A stretch of DNA of 64,000 nucleotides from positions 2,108,001 through 2,172,000 of the forward strand of contig NZ_CP098455.1 in NCBI RefSeq assembly GCF_023702635.1. Reading direction: 5' to 3'. The DNA comes from Spongiibacter taiwanensis (GTDB taxonomy: Bacteria > Pseudomonadota > Gammaproteobacteria > Pseudomonadales > Spongiibacteraceae). Below are positions 48,025-57,083 of this stretch, piece after piece. The position numbers and the translations under genes are program-made. Under the pieces are notes generated by a model. It was not told the origin of the DNA. It ran no database searches and was given only the letters and a program-made list of their open reading frames with translations. Every line of letters begins with the position of its first letter. Positions within the stretch are counted from its first letter, which is position 1.

Positions 48025-48236
48025 TGGAGGTGTCTCCGAGGTTGGCTTTTTTAACCTTAGGTTGTTGGGCATTGCATTGCCGGTAATGGTACACATTCGA
48101 GTGGGGGGAGTGGAGGTTGTATCCCTCCGGAGTTGGGGAATTTCTCTTGGCAGAGGGTGTGCTGGTTTGATTGGGTCTCGTGATTCGTTATTTTGGGCGC
48201 CCTGTCGAGTTTGATGATTTTGCTGAAAGTCTTTGT

Positions 48237-48290
48237 TTCGCCCAGCTGGGCGACCTACTTCTTTTTTGCGCCAAAAAAGAAGTAGGCAAG
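48237..48290 (+). repeat. palindromic repeat element, left copy
   Basis: CGCCCAGCTGGGCG palindrome (48239-48252) followed by a 15-bp perfect stem: CCTACTTCTTTTTTG (48254-48268), loop CGC, CAAAAAAGAAGTAGG (48272-48286), then CAAG. An inverted near-copy lies at 49934-49985, so the two bracket about 1.7 kb. T-runs on both strands may also let it act as a terminator. Confidence 0.75.
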
Positions 48291-48721
48291 AAAAAGGGCG
48301 CCCCATCGCTCGCCCTTCGGGTGCGTTGCGCTTCTCAGAATTTGAAGGGAACGCTGCGGAACTCGCCTGCGGCTCAAACAGTCCTCGCTAAAAGACTCCC
48401 TTCAAATTCCTGCGATGCTCACCGAGCTCAAAGGGGGATTAACCCCCGCACCTTGAACGGGATACGTTTTTCTTTCGACTTCGGCGGTGCCTGTTGATTT
48501 TGTAGAAGCATTAAAATCCAACCAGATTCGATGCTGCGGCCTTTCCCCCTTGTGGAGCTGCCGAGCACCGGAGTCCATCGCGGAAATAAGCAAAACACTG
48601 TTTGAGCGTAGCGAGTTTGTTTTGCGCCGCGATGGATGAGGAGCGCAGGGAACCGATGGCATCTTTTCGCCATCGGCAGCGCAGCCGGGGTGTGTAGGGT
48701 TCAACAACATAGGTAACAGTT
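48291..48721. repeat. mosaic of nested inverted repeats, no gene
   Basis: About 430 bp without a supported gene but full of palindromes: GAATTTGAAGGGA (48338-48350) with TCCCTTCAAATTC (48397-48409); TCCATCGCGG (48574-48583) with CCGCGATGGA (48627-48636), itself enclosing GCAAAACA/TGTTTTGC (48590-48597 and 48618-48625); and CCGATGGC/GCCATCGG (48653-48676). ACATAGGTAACA occurs twice near the end, once just outside and once inside the IS end. The pattern fits a dispersed intergenic repeat family of REP/MITE type; open frames here have no protein character. Confidence 0.65.
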
Positions 48722-49918
48722 TGTTTCAAATACATAGGTAACACATTGGTTAAATAGTGAGCACCGGATAGGAGGTGCTCATGCCTTGGCGAGATGTGAA
48801 ACCGATGGACGAACGAGTGTTATTTATTAGCGATTATCTTCGCGGTGGTCGGCGCTATTTTGCTGAGCTATGCCGCTACTACGGCATCAGCCGTAAGACC
48901 GGCTACAAGTGGGTCGAGCGATACCAAGCCTCCGGCATTGAGGGCCTCCAAGAGCGAAGCCGCCGGCCTCTTCATCACCCAGCGGCGATCCCCTACGCCA
49001 TTGAGCAGGCGGTGGTGGCGTCTCGTTGTATCGGTCGTATGACGTTGGGCCCGAAGAAGATCCAGCAAAAGCTCCGAGAGCAGTTTCCTGATACACCGGT
49101 GCCGTCGATCACTAGCATTCACAACATTCTTAAGCGACACGGCTTGATTGAGGCCCGCCAACCCAGGCGACGGGTCAGTCCTTATCGTGAGCCCTTTGCG
49201 CCGGTCGCTGCCCCCAATGATTTGTGGAGTGTGGATTTTAAGGGGCAGTTCAAGCTTGGCCACGGGCCGTGGTGCTTTCCGCTGACGGTGATGGATCATC
49301 ACAGCCGATTTCTATTGGGCTGTCAGGGGCTTGAGGGAACCGAAACAAAGGCGGCTAAGCAAGTCTTTGAGCAGCTATTCAAAGAGTATGGGCTGCCTCG
49401 ACGAATTCGCAGTGACAATGGGGTTCCCTTCGCCAGCAAAGCGCCAGGGGGCCTTTCTGCTTTGTCGGTCTGGTGGGTGCGGCTGGGCATTGTGCCCGAG
49501 CGCATCAAACCGGGAATGCCCCAACAAAATGGGCGCCATGAACGGATGCATCGGACCATGAAGCAGGTCGTCACCAAGCCCGTCGCTGACACGATGGCAG
49601 CTCAGCAGCATTGTATGGATATCTTTCGGCGAGACTACAATGAGCAGCGCCCACACGAATCACTGGCGCTTAGCGTACCTCAGGCGTGTTACAGCGCTTC
49701 GCAGCGGCACAATCTATTGGGGCGGCGGGCAGGTCTATGTGTCCCATTCCCTCAAAGGTGAGCGTGTGGGACTTGAGCAGGTTGACGATGGAATTTGGGA
49801 TATCTACTTTGGACCCATTAGGTTGGGTGGCTTTAACCAGCGCAATGTTGGCGGTAAAGCCTTCCCCTATTGGACGATAAAAGTGTAACCCTAATGTGTT
49901 ACCCATGTATCTGAATCA
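48722..49918 (+). mobile_element. IS481-family insertion sequence (decayed)
   Basis: Element of about 1.2 kb bounded by 28-bp terminal inverted repeats: left 48722-48749 and right 49891-49918, matching at 24 of 28 positions, both beginning with TG. It carries one IS481-type transposase that has lost an internal piece and is out of frame at its C-terminus. No clear target duplication is visible at the ends. It lies within a repeat mosaic, consistent with insertion into non-coding DNA. Confidence 0.78.
48775..49888 (+). pseudogene. IS481-family transposase, frameshifted by an internal deletion
   Basis: The first frame (48775-49761; an ATG at 48781 is the likelier start) gives an N-terminal helix-turn-helix (FAELCRYYGISRKTGYKWVERY), LQERSRRPLHHP and the DDE core: DLWSVDFKGQF, RRIRSDNGVPFAS and GMPQQNGRHERMHRTMK. 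After CYSASQR the frame becomes non-family. The expected C-terminal segment (GTIYWGGGQVYVSHSLKGER, then VDDGIWDIYFGPIRLG) is found in another frame, ending at 49888. Compared with family members about 25 residues are missing at the junction near 49695-49710. All three catalytic residues precede the lesion, but a truncated protein is unlikely to be active. Confidence 0.8.
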
Positions 49919-49933
49919 TACAGGTGTGCTTTT

Positions 49934-49985
49934 CTTGCTTACTTCTTTTTCACATAAAAAGAAGTAAGTCGCCCAGCTGGGCGAA
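49934..49985 (-). repeat. palindromic repeat element, right copy (inverted)
   Basis: Reverse-complement near-copy of 48237-48290: CTTGCTTACTTCTTTTT, a loop of different sequence, AAAAAGAAGTAAGTCG and CCCAGCTGGGCG. Arms match well while the loop differs, the pattern of repeats kept for their fold. Confidence 0.72.
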
Positions 49986-50134
49986 AAAATGCTTCCAGAA
50001 AATGAAGATAACCCGACAGAGCGCCCAAAACCCCACCTCTCCCCAACCGCGAGGGCCAAAGCCCTCACCCCCCAAAAAGTGCTAGCCTATAAACCGATCC
50101 CACCACAAAAACTAACCCCAAGGCCGACGCCAGC

Positions 50135-51565
50135 ATGGCAACAACCCTCGCTTCCAGCGCAAAAACCATCGGCACCGCGCTGGGCCCAACGCTATTTCTG
50201 ATCACCCTGCTGCTCGACCCGCCCGGGGGCTTGTCTGCCACCGCCTGGCAGGTGGCCGGCCTCGGCCTTTGGATGGCAAGCTGGTGGGCCACGGAGGCAC
50301 TGCCTCTGGCGGCGGTGAGTTTGTTGCCGCTGGTGGTGGCACCTTTGCTGGAGATGGCGTCACTGTCGACGCTGGCCGCGTCCTACGCGCACCCCATCAT
50401 ATTCCTGTTTTTCGGTGGTTTTATGCTCGGTATGGCGATGCAGCGTTGGCATTTGCATCGCCGCATCGCGCTGCTGATTTTGTCATCGGCGGGTACTAGC
50501 GCTCGGGCACAGATCGGCGGCTTTATGGTGGCGACGGCGTTTTTGAGCATGTGGGTGAGCAATACGGCAACCAGCGTGATGATGCTGCCGATTGCGCTCT
50601 CGGTGATCGGCCAGCGAACCAGCGATGAACCCGCGGACCGAAATTTCCGGGTGGCGCTGCTGCTGGGGGTGGCTTACAGCGCCAGCATCGGCGGTGTAGC
50701 GACGTTGATTGGTACGCCGCCCAATGCGCTGTTAGCGGGGTATTTAAAAGACAGCCATCAAATCGATCTGGGCTTTGGTCAATGGATGCTCGTGGGCCTT
50801 CCTGTTGCCACCATGTTGTTACTGTTTGTCTGGTGGTGGTTGTGCCGTCGGCCGCTGCCCAGGGCAATGGATCGGGCAGGGTTGGCCCTCGACGCAGAGC
50901 GGGCGGCACTGGGGCCGATGTCGAGCGCAGAAATGCGGGTGTTATGGGTGTTTGGGCTGACCGCGGCGGCGTGGATATTTCGACCTTTACTAGCCCGGTG
51001 GTTACCGGGGTTGGACGACACCGTGATTGCCATTGCCGCGACGCTGGTGCTGTTCTTATCGCCTGCAGGGGTTGGAAGCGAGCGCTTACTAAACTGGAGT
51101 GCCGCAGAGAACATACCCTGGGGAATTCTGCTGCTGTTTGGCGGTGGGCTGGCCTTGGCGGGTGTGATTCAGAGTAGCGGCCTGGCGGTGTGGATTGCCA
51201 ATAGCATGGCGAGCTTCACCGCCTGGCCCTTATTGCTCGTGGTGGCGATGGTGGTGACGGTCATTCTGTTTCTCACCGAGGTCAGCTCCAACACGGCGAC
51301 AGCGGCGGCCTTTTTGCCCCTTCTCGGCGCGCTGGCAGTGGCCCAGCAGGTTTCGCCCCTGTTGTTTGCCGCACCCGCGGCGCTCGCAGCGTCCTGCGCT
51401 TTTATGATGCCGGTGGCAACACCGCCCAATGCCGTGGTGTTCTCCAGTGGTCAACTGAAAATCGGCGACATGATCCGCTGCGGGCTGGCGATTAACCTGG
51501 TGGCGATCGGGGTCTTGAGCGTGGTGGGCTTGCCGCTATTGCGGTGGGTGATTCTCAGCCAGTGA
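50135..51565 (+). CDS. DASS/SLC13-family sodium-anion symporter
   Basis: A 476-residue inner-membrane transporter with about twelve helices in two inverted repeats. Both signature SNT motifs are present: MWVSNTATSVMMLPIAL near residue 140 and EVSSNTATAAAFLPLLGAL near 385, which form the sodium and substrate sites. Family members import dicarboxylates, citrate or sulfate. The substrate here is open; a large sulfide-oxidation cluster starts 2 kb further on, which makes an inorganic anion worth considering. The last 30 bp overlap the convergent gene at 51536. Confidence 0.9.
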   Translation: MATTLASSAKTIGTALGPTLFLITLLLDPPGGLSATAWQVAGLGLWMASWWATEALPLAAVSLLPLVVAPLLEMASLSTLAASYAHPIIFLFFGGFMLGMAMQRWHLHRRIALLILSSAGTSARAQIGGFMVATAFLSMWVSNTATSVMMLPIALSVIGQRTSDEPADRNFRVALLLGVAYSASIGGVATLIGTPPNALLAGYLKDSHQIDLGFGQWMLVGLPVATMLLLFVWWWLCRRPLPRAMDRAGLALDAERAALGPMSSAEMRVLWVFGLTAAAWIFRPLLARWLPGLDDTVIAIAATLVLFLSPAGVGSERLLNWSAAENIPWGILLLFGGGLALAGVIQSSGLAVWIANSMASFTAWPLLLVVAMVVTVILFLTEVSSNTATAAAFLPLLGALAVAQQVSPLLFAAPAALAASCAFMMPVATPPNAVVFSSGQLKIGDMIRCGLAINLVAIGVLSVVGLPLLRWVILSQ

Positions 51566-52168
51566 ACCGCGAGGTGGATACTTTCCTGAGAAGGTAGAGG
51601 TAGGAGCGCTTGGGCCCGTGGTATCGGCCGGAAGATTGCGCTGTATGAGAGTGGAAGCTTGGTGTTTGGTAGCGCTCTCCCCGGTCTTGGTCGAAGACAT
51701 TGGATGGCTCATCGAAGACATCTGGAATTTCCCCGCAGACACCTGGCGGCGCTCGTGCACCATCGCGCAGAGAAAGCGGCTCACCACCAATGTGAGCACC
51801 GCGCCCATCGAGCAGATGGTCCACAGCAAGCCAGCCAGGTGGGTTTCCGGGTGGCGCTGGAGCACGGCGGCGGTTTCCACACCGAAGGCGAGGGCGGCCA
51901 CGGGTGCGGCCAGCGCTGAGATGAGAATGGTGAAGAAGCCGGGAATATGGCGGTGATCTTTACTGGCCACCTTCAACGCGGTGAGCAAGGTAATACCAAC
52001 GCTGGTCAGCAACAGGCCGCACATCAGTGGGGTCAATTGCAGTAAGTGCCCCGCCGGCAGAATGACCCATAGGGTGCCGCTAAGAAGCGCCCAGCCGAAC
52101 AGCAACGGCCGCCAGAGGCGCAGCAGCAGAGGGGGTTTGGCGTGACTGGGCAAGTGGAGTGTATTCAT
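51536..52168 (-). CDS. small membrane protein of unknown function
   Basis: A 210-residue protein from the ATG at 52168 (a start at 52204 adds residues without membrane character). Four hydrophobic helices occupy residues 15-135 (PLLFGWALLSGTLWVILPAG, LTPLMCGLLLTSVGITLLTAL, FFTILISALAAPVAALAFGV, LAGLLWTICSMGAVLTLVVS), then a Ser/Thr/Pro-rich soluble tail of low complexity. No family recognised. It overlaps the transporter gene tail-to-tail by 30 bp, which raises slight doubt about the C-terminal end. Confidence 0.5.
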   Translation of the reverse strand: MNTLHLPSHAKPPLLLRLWRPLLFGWALLSGTLWVILPAGHLLQLTPLMCGLLLTSVGITLLTALKVASKDHRHIPGFFTILISALAAPVAALAFGVETAAVLQRHPETHLAGLLWTICSMGAVLTLVVSRFLCAMVHERRQVSAGKFQMSSMSHPMSSTKTGESATKHQASTLIQRNLPADTTGPSAPTSTFSGKYPPRGSLAENHPPQ

Positions 52169-52231
52169 GTCACTGTTACGTGACCGTGCGGCAGTGCGGA
52201 TCAATACCGCGCCGGTTGACCCGGCAACGGG

Positions 52232-53395
52232 CTAATGTCGGGTCTGGGCGTCGTCGGTGTTTGGATTCAGTGGCGAATTCGGGGCAGTGCCCCGGCGATC
52301 GCGTTTGGCTTCGTACATGCTGTGATCGGCGTGTTGTAGTAACACTTCATAGTCCCGGCCATGCTTGGGGTAGAGGGCATAGCCCAAGCTCGCACTGGGC
52401 GCACGGTGAAAATCTTCAATATGCATCTCGCCGCCGATTTTTTCCTTGATTTGCGCCATTTTCTGGCGGGCGCCGCTGTCGTCGCTGATCCCCTGGATCA
52501 GGATGCAAAACTCATCGCCGCCCATCCGGGCGACCAGGTCATCGTTGCGAACACTGTTTTTAAGGCGCTGGGCAAACTGACGCAGAATCTCATCACCCAC
52601 GTGGTGGCCGAATTGATCATTGGCCTGTTTGAAGTAATTCAGATCAACGTAGATCAGGCACAGCGGTTGGGTGCTCGCGTTGATATGGCGTTCCAACTCA
52701 CGAATAAAATGGCGGCGATTGGCGAGGTTCGTCAGTGCATCGTGATTGGCCATATGCAGCGCCAGGCCATGCTCATGGCGATAGCGGTTTTTAAGCTGGC
52801 GAGAGCTGATATCGAAATAAACAGCCGCCATGGAGATTAACCCCAGGGTGGAGAACAGCGCCAGCAGCTTGGCGTTGTGCACCGTCGATTCGTTGAGCAG
52901 GTTTTGCCATTCGACCCCGCCATCGGCCAGCGCATTTATCGAGAACCAGGCTGCGGCAACAATGCCCGTCCAGATCACGCCTGCCAGGGCATTAATCCCC
53001 AGCGTGGCAATGAGCGGCAGGGCGAGCGCACACACGTTCACCGGGGAGGCCATTCCCCCGGAGTTGGCAATAACGTAAATAAAGCCGAAACCGAGGGCAG
53101 CCATATACAGATTTAATGCGATCACGCGCTGCTGATATCGGCGCAACACAAACAGTGCAAAGGCCGCTCCGGCCACGACCAACAGACGAAAATTGCCGAG
53201 CAGTGCCGCTGCAGGCACACCATCTGGCGCGACTCTGGCCACGACGAGGCCAACTAACAGCAGATAAAGGGTGGTGATGGCAATGACCAGCACGGCAAAG
53301 CGGTGTCGGTGACGCTTTGAGGGCGAACGGCGAACCTCGCCGGGCAGGAAGGCGTCCAGCAATGGAGTGAGTTTATCGAATACGCTAGACAACAT
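52232..53395 (-). CDS. membrane-bound diguanylate cyclase (GGDEF)
   Basis: A 387-residue protein that should make cyclic di-GMP. Six predicted membrane helices occupy about residues 33-200 (sensor part without a named domain), followed by a coiled linker and a GGDEF domain. The active site is intact (ARMGGDEFCIL, residues 292-296) and so is the product-inhibition I-site RxxD (Arg283-Asp286), five residues before it. The frame starts NHDALTNLANRRHF, a typical domain entry. No EAL domain is attached, so it is a synthase only. Confidence 0.93.
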   Translation of the reverse strand: MLSSVFDKLTPLLDAFLPGEVRRSPSKRHRHRFAVLVIAITTLYLLLVGLVVARVAPDGVPAAALLGNFRLLVVAGAAFALFVLRRYQQRVIALNLYMAALGFGFIYVIANSGGMASPVNVCALALPLIATLGINALAGVIWTGIVAAAWFSINALADGGVEWQNLLNESTVHNAKLLALFSTLGLISMAAVYFDISSRQLKNRYRHEHGLALHMANHDALTNLANRRHFIRELERHINASTQPLCLIYVDLNYFKQANDQFGHHVGDEILRQFAQRLKNSVRNDDLVARMGGDEFCILIQGISDDSGARQKMAQIKEKIGGEMHIEDFHRAPSASLGYALYPKHGRDYEVLLQHADHSMYEAKRDRRGTAPNSPLNPNTDDAQTRH

Positions 53396-53601
53396 GATTG
53401 CCTGATCCCTGCGGTTTCTCAGGCGACAAATTCAGCGATCGCCGCCCACCAGACCCGAGACTGCCGCAGACTGCGTGGCGTGTAAGGTCACTTGCGAAGT
53501 TATCCTAACATCGCAGGGGCTGCCAGTGTGCGAATGATAACGATTTTGTGGGTAAGCTCGCCGCGCATCCATCCTGGTCCCGTCTTTCAGCGCTAGCGAG
53601 C

Positions 53602-55356
53602 TTAGATATCCCAATTTTGGCTGGGGCCGGTGCCGGGGGTGGCCGGGTGGCGGCTTAAGGAGGTTACCGCCTGATGGTGGCTCAAAAATATCTGGCCGCT
53701 CAGGTCTTGCAGAAAGTGGCTGCGCTGCAGGGTATCCATCACCGGGCCTTTTACCTCGGACAAGTGCAGCTTAATTCCGTGGTCGATCAGGCGGGTATTG
53801 ATTGACTCCAGGGCCTCCAGGGCACTGAGATCAATTTCATTGACCGCAGTGCACATCAATACCACATGGCGTACCTCCGGCTGGCTCTCTAACAGGGCGT
53901 AAATGCGGTCTTCAATGTAGCTGGCGTTGGCGAAGTAGAGGCTTTCATCGACTCGCAGGGACAGGATGTCGCTGTGGGTAATCACCCTGTGTCGATTGAC
54001 ATTGCGGTAGTGCTCAGTTCCGGGGACCTCGCCGACCACCGCCATATGGGGCTTGGACGTTTTATAGAGATGCAGAGCCAATGACGCGAAGACGCCGCAG
54101 GCGACACCCGTCTCCACCCCCAGTCCGAGAGTGACGAGAAGCGTAGTCGCCACCGCAATAAAGTCCGATTTGGCGTAATTCCAGGTTTTTTTCAAAATGC
54201 TCAAATCCACCAGCGACAGCACCGCAACAATAATGGTGGCGGCGAGGGTGGCGGTGGGCAGATAGGCCAAATAGGGGGTGAAAAAAATCGCGGCCAGGGC
54301 AATGCCGCCAGCGGTGTACATGCCTGCCGCAGGGGTGACCGCGCCGGCATCAAAGTTCACCACAGATCGGGCGAAGCCGCCGGTAACCGGATAGCCGCCC
54401 GAGAAGGACGAGGCAATATTGGCAGCGCCCAGGCCGATCAACTCCTGGTCTGGCGAAATTTTCTGGCGGCGCTTGGCGGCCAGGGTGTGGCCCACCGACA
54501 CCGACTCCACAAAGCCGATAATGGAAATGAAAATTGCCGATACCAGCAGATGCTTCCAGGCTGGGTTGTCCAGTGCCGGAATCTGCAGGTTGGGCAGCCC
54601 GACCGGGACCTTGCCTACCAGTGAAACGCCCTTCTCGCCGAGGCCGAAATAATAGGCCGCCACGCTGGTGGCAACCACCCCCAGCACCGGCCCGGTCTTG
54701 GCCAGCAGGCTGGCCGGGTAGTCAGCCATGCCGAGTTTGACCAGCAGCGGTTTGAGCCCGCTGCGCACCCAGAATAAAAACACCAGCACCGGTACACCCA
54801 CAGCGACGGTGATGGGATTGGTATCCCCTAAATGGCGGGCGAGACTGATCAGCATCTGCAGCAGGTTTTCACCGTGGGCGCTGATGCCCAGAACATGCTT
54901 GAGCTGGCTAAAGGCGATGATAATCCCCGAGGCAGTAATGAATCCGGCAATGACCGGGTGCGAGAGAAAGTTCGCCAGAAACCCTGCCCGCAGCAGTCCC
55001 ATGGCCAGCAAAAACAGGCCCGACATGAGCGCCAGCAACATCGCTGCCTCGAGATAGCCTACTGACCCGGTTGCTGCAATTTGCCCCACCGCCGAGGCCG
55101 TCATCAGTGACACCACCGCTACGGGGCCAACCGACAGCGTCCGGCTGGTACCAAAAATGCCGTAGGCGACTAACGGTAAAATACTGGCGTAAAGCCCCAT
55201 CTCGGCGGGAAGCCCCGCCAGCAGTGCATAGGCCAGTGACTGGGGGATCAACATAATGGTGACGATCACCGCTGCCAGCATATCGCTCACCAGGGTCTGG
55301 CGGTTGTACTGCCGCCCCCATGCCAGAATGGGCAGATAGCGAGTGAGCTGATTCAT
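53602..55356 (-). CDS. SulP-family anion transporter with STAS domain
   Basis: A 584-residue inner-membrane transporter. The ATG at 55356 (MNQLTRYLPILAWGRQY) is preferred; the longer frame from 55407 would overlap the SQR stop. It has the SulP signature LAAVIVTIMLIPQSLAYALLAGLPAEMGLYASILP, about 12-14 membrane segments, and a C-terminal STAS domain (ILSLRVDESLYFANASYIEDRI, VVLMCTAVNEIDLSALEAL). SulP proteins carry sulfate, bicarbonate or other anions. As last gene of the sulfide-oxidation unit it probably moves a sulfur oxyanion, such as sulfite or sulfate, across the membrane; direction is unknown. Confidence 0.92.
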   Translation of the reverse strand: MNQLTRYLPILAWGRQYNRQTLVSDMLAAVIVTIMLIPQSLAYALLAGLPAEMGLYASILPLVAYGIFGTSRTLSVGPVAVVSLMTASAVGQIAATGSVGYLEAAMLLALMSGLFLLAMGLLRAGFLANFLSHPVIAGFITASGIIIAFSQLKHVLGISAHGENLLQMLISLARHLGDTNPITVAVGVPVLVFLFWVRSGLKPLLVKLGMADYPASLLAKTGPVLGVVATSVAAYYFGLGEKGVSLVGKVPVGLPNLQIPALDNPAWKHLLVSAIFISIIGFVESVSVGHTLAAKRRQKISPDQELIGLGAANIASSFSGGYPVTGGFARSVVNFDAGAVTPAAGMYTAGGIALAAIFFTPYLAYLPTATLAATIIVAVLSLVDLSILKKTWNYAKSDFIAVATTLLVTLGLGVETGVACGVFASLALHLYKTSKPHMAVVGEVPGTEHYRNVNRHRVITHSDILSLRVDESLYFANASYIEDRIYALLESQPEVRHVVLMCTAVNEIDLSALEALESINTRLIDHGIKLHLSEVKGPVMDTLQRSHFLQDLSGQIFLSHHQAVTSLSRHPATPGTGPSQNWDI

Positions 55357-55390
55357 CGTAGCGAAGCTCCACACAATGCGATGCGGCCCG

Positions 55391-57070
55391 TCATTGGCGG
55401 GCCGCATCGCTAATGACGGGCTCTGCCAACCACTCTTTACCGCGCAGCATGGCCTTCCAGTAAATCGGTGGCAGCATCCGTTCTTTCAGAAACCAGGCGA
55501 GACGGCTGGGTCGGGTGCCGTTGAGCAGCCAGGTTGGCATGCTGGGTAATAGTTTGCCGCCGTAGCCAAACTCGGCCAGGACAATTTTGCCCCGCTCGAC
55601 AGTGAGAGGGCAGGAGCCGTAGCCGTCGTAGTGGGCGATGCCGCGGAGCTTGCCCATATCGGCAAGCAGATTGTTGGCCACCACCGGTGCCTGTTTGCGC
55701 GCCGCGGCGGCGGTTTTGGCATTGGGGGCATTCATGACATCGCCGAGTGACCAGATATTGTCGAACTGCTTGTGGCGCAGGGTATTCTGATCCACATCGA
55801 CCCATCCTGCGCTGTCGGCCAAGGGGCTGTTGCGAATAAAGTCCGGGGCAATTTGCGGTGGGCAGACATGAAGCAGGTCGAACTCGCGCGCGACGATCGT
55901 GGTTTGGCCATCGGCGGTGCCCGTCTCAAACCACGCGGTTTTGGTGCTACCGTCAACCTTCACCAGCTTGTGACTAAAATTCAGCTCGGCCTGATATTTG
56001 TCCACGTATTTCATCAGTGCAGGAACATAGTCGGCCACGCCAAACAGGGCGGGACCGGCGGTGTAGAAGCCGACCTGGATCTGGGCCAGATGCTGCTGCC
56101 GATGCCAGTAATCTGCCGACAGGTACATGGCCTTTTGAGGTGCTCCGGCGCACTTGATCGGCATCGGTGGTTGGGTGAACAGGGCCGTACCACGGCGCAG
56201 ATTTTGCACCAGCTCCCAAGTGTAGGGCGCCAGATCAAAGCGGTAGTTGGAGGTGACGCTATTGCGGCCAAGGGTGTCGCTCAGCCCCTCGATGCCGTCC
56301 CAGTTCAGTTTCAAACCCGGAGCCACTACCAGCCGTTGATAGCGCAGCAATCGACAGCCTTCGAGAATAACGGTGTTGCGCGCCGGGTCAAAGGCGGCCA
56401 CCGCCGCTTTGATCCAGTCCACTCCCCGGGGGATCAGTGATGCCATGGTTTTCGCGGTTTGAGCGGGACTAAAAATGCCCGCGCCAACAAAGGTCCAACC
56501 GGGTTGATAGTAATGCACGTCTGCCGGGTCAATAATGACCACCTTTACTTCTTCGCAGCGAGCTTTAATGCTGGCCGCTGTGGCAATACCCGCTGCGCCG
56601 CCGCCCACAATGACCACGTCGTACTGTCCGAGTTGATGGGCGTCGTCTATATCGCTGAGACCGGCAATTCGGGCGGCGATGCCGGTCATATCAAAGCCTG
56701 CTTGTTTGGCAATGCTAACGATATCATTAATTGGCAGTATGCTGGATTGGCTAAGCGCCCACAGAGTGGTGCTGCGCATGCCGCTACGGCAGTAGGCGTG
56801 GGCTTTGCCTGGGCCAGTGATTAATGCGCCAAATGCGGCAGCTTGTTCGTCGGTCACTTTGCCGGAGATCACGGGTTGGTAATGGCAGTGCAAACCCGCG
56901 GCAGTGGCCGCTTGCTCAATCTCGTCAAAGTTCACCTGATCGCTACCCTCGCCATCGGGGCGGTTGCAAATCAGGGTGGTCACACCTTGCTGGGCCAGGG
57001 TGGCTATATCTGTCGGGGAAAGTTGCCCGGACACGGTGAGCGTGTCGGTCAAGGTCTTAAAATTGGTCAT
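55391..57070 (-). CDS. sqr: DUF442 phosphatase-like domain fused to sulfide:quinone oxidoreductase
   Basis: A 559-residue fusion. Residues 1-110 are a DUF442 (Blh N-terminal) domain with the catalytic-loop motif YCRSGMRS (Cys94), a rhodanese/dual-specificity-phosphatase fold. Residues 150-559 are an FAD-dependent SQR: VVIVGGGAAGIATAA, then KCAGAPQKAMYLSADYW with Cys307, DSAGWVDVDQNTLRHKQFDNIWSLGD and YGSCPLT with Cys487, the redox cysteine pair of the mitochondrial-type (type II) enzyme. It oxidises sulfide to sulfane sulfur and reduces ubiquinone at the membrane face. GGGAGG lies 7 bp before ATG. The neighbouring persulfide dioxygenase would use its product. Confidence 0.93.
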   Translation of the reverse strand: MTNFKTLTDTLTVSGQLSPTDIATLAQQGVTTLICNRPDGEGSDQVNFDEIEQAATAAGLHCHYQPVISGKVTDEQAAAFGALITGPGKAHAYCRSGMRSTTLWALSQSSILPINDIVSIAKQAGFDMTGIAARIAGLSDIDDAHQLGQYDVVIVGGGAAGIATAASIKARCEEVKVVIIDPADVHYYQPGWTFVGAGIFSPAQTAKTMASLIPRGVDWIKAAVAAFDPARNTVILEGCRLLRYQRLVVAPGLKLNWDGIEGLSDTLGRNSVTSNYRFDLAPYTWELVQNLRRGTALFTQPPMPIKCAGAPQKAMYLSADYWHRQQHLAQIQVGFYTAGPALFGVADYVPALMKYVDKYQAELNFSHKLVKVDGSTKTAWFETGTADGQTTIVAREFDLLHVCPPQIAPDFIRNSPLADSAGWVDVDQNTLRHKQFDNIWSLGDVMNAPNAKTAAAARKQAPVVANNLLADMGKLRGIAHYDGYGSCPLTVERGKIVLAEFGYGGKLLPSMPTWLLNGTRPSRLAWFLKERMLPPIYWKAMLRGKEWLAEPVISDAARQ

Positions 57071-57083
57071 GGCGCAGCCTCCC

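Noticed and set aside
48402-48744. Several 77-102 codon frames in the repeat mosaic
   Set aside because: They run through nested palindromes, in overlapping frames, with no domain; better explained as repeat DNA.
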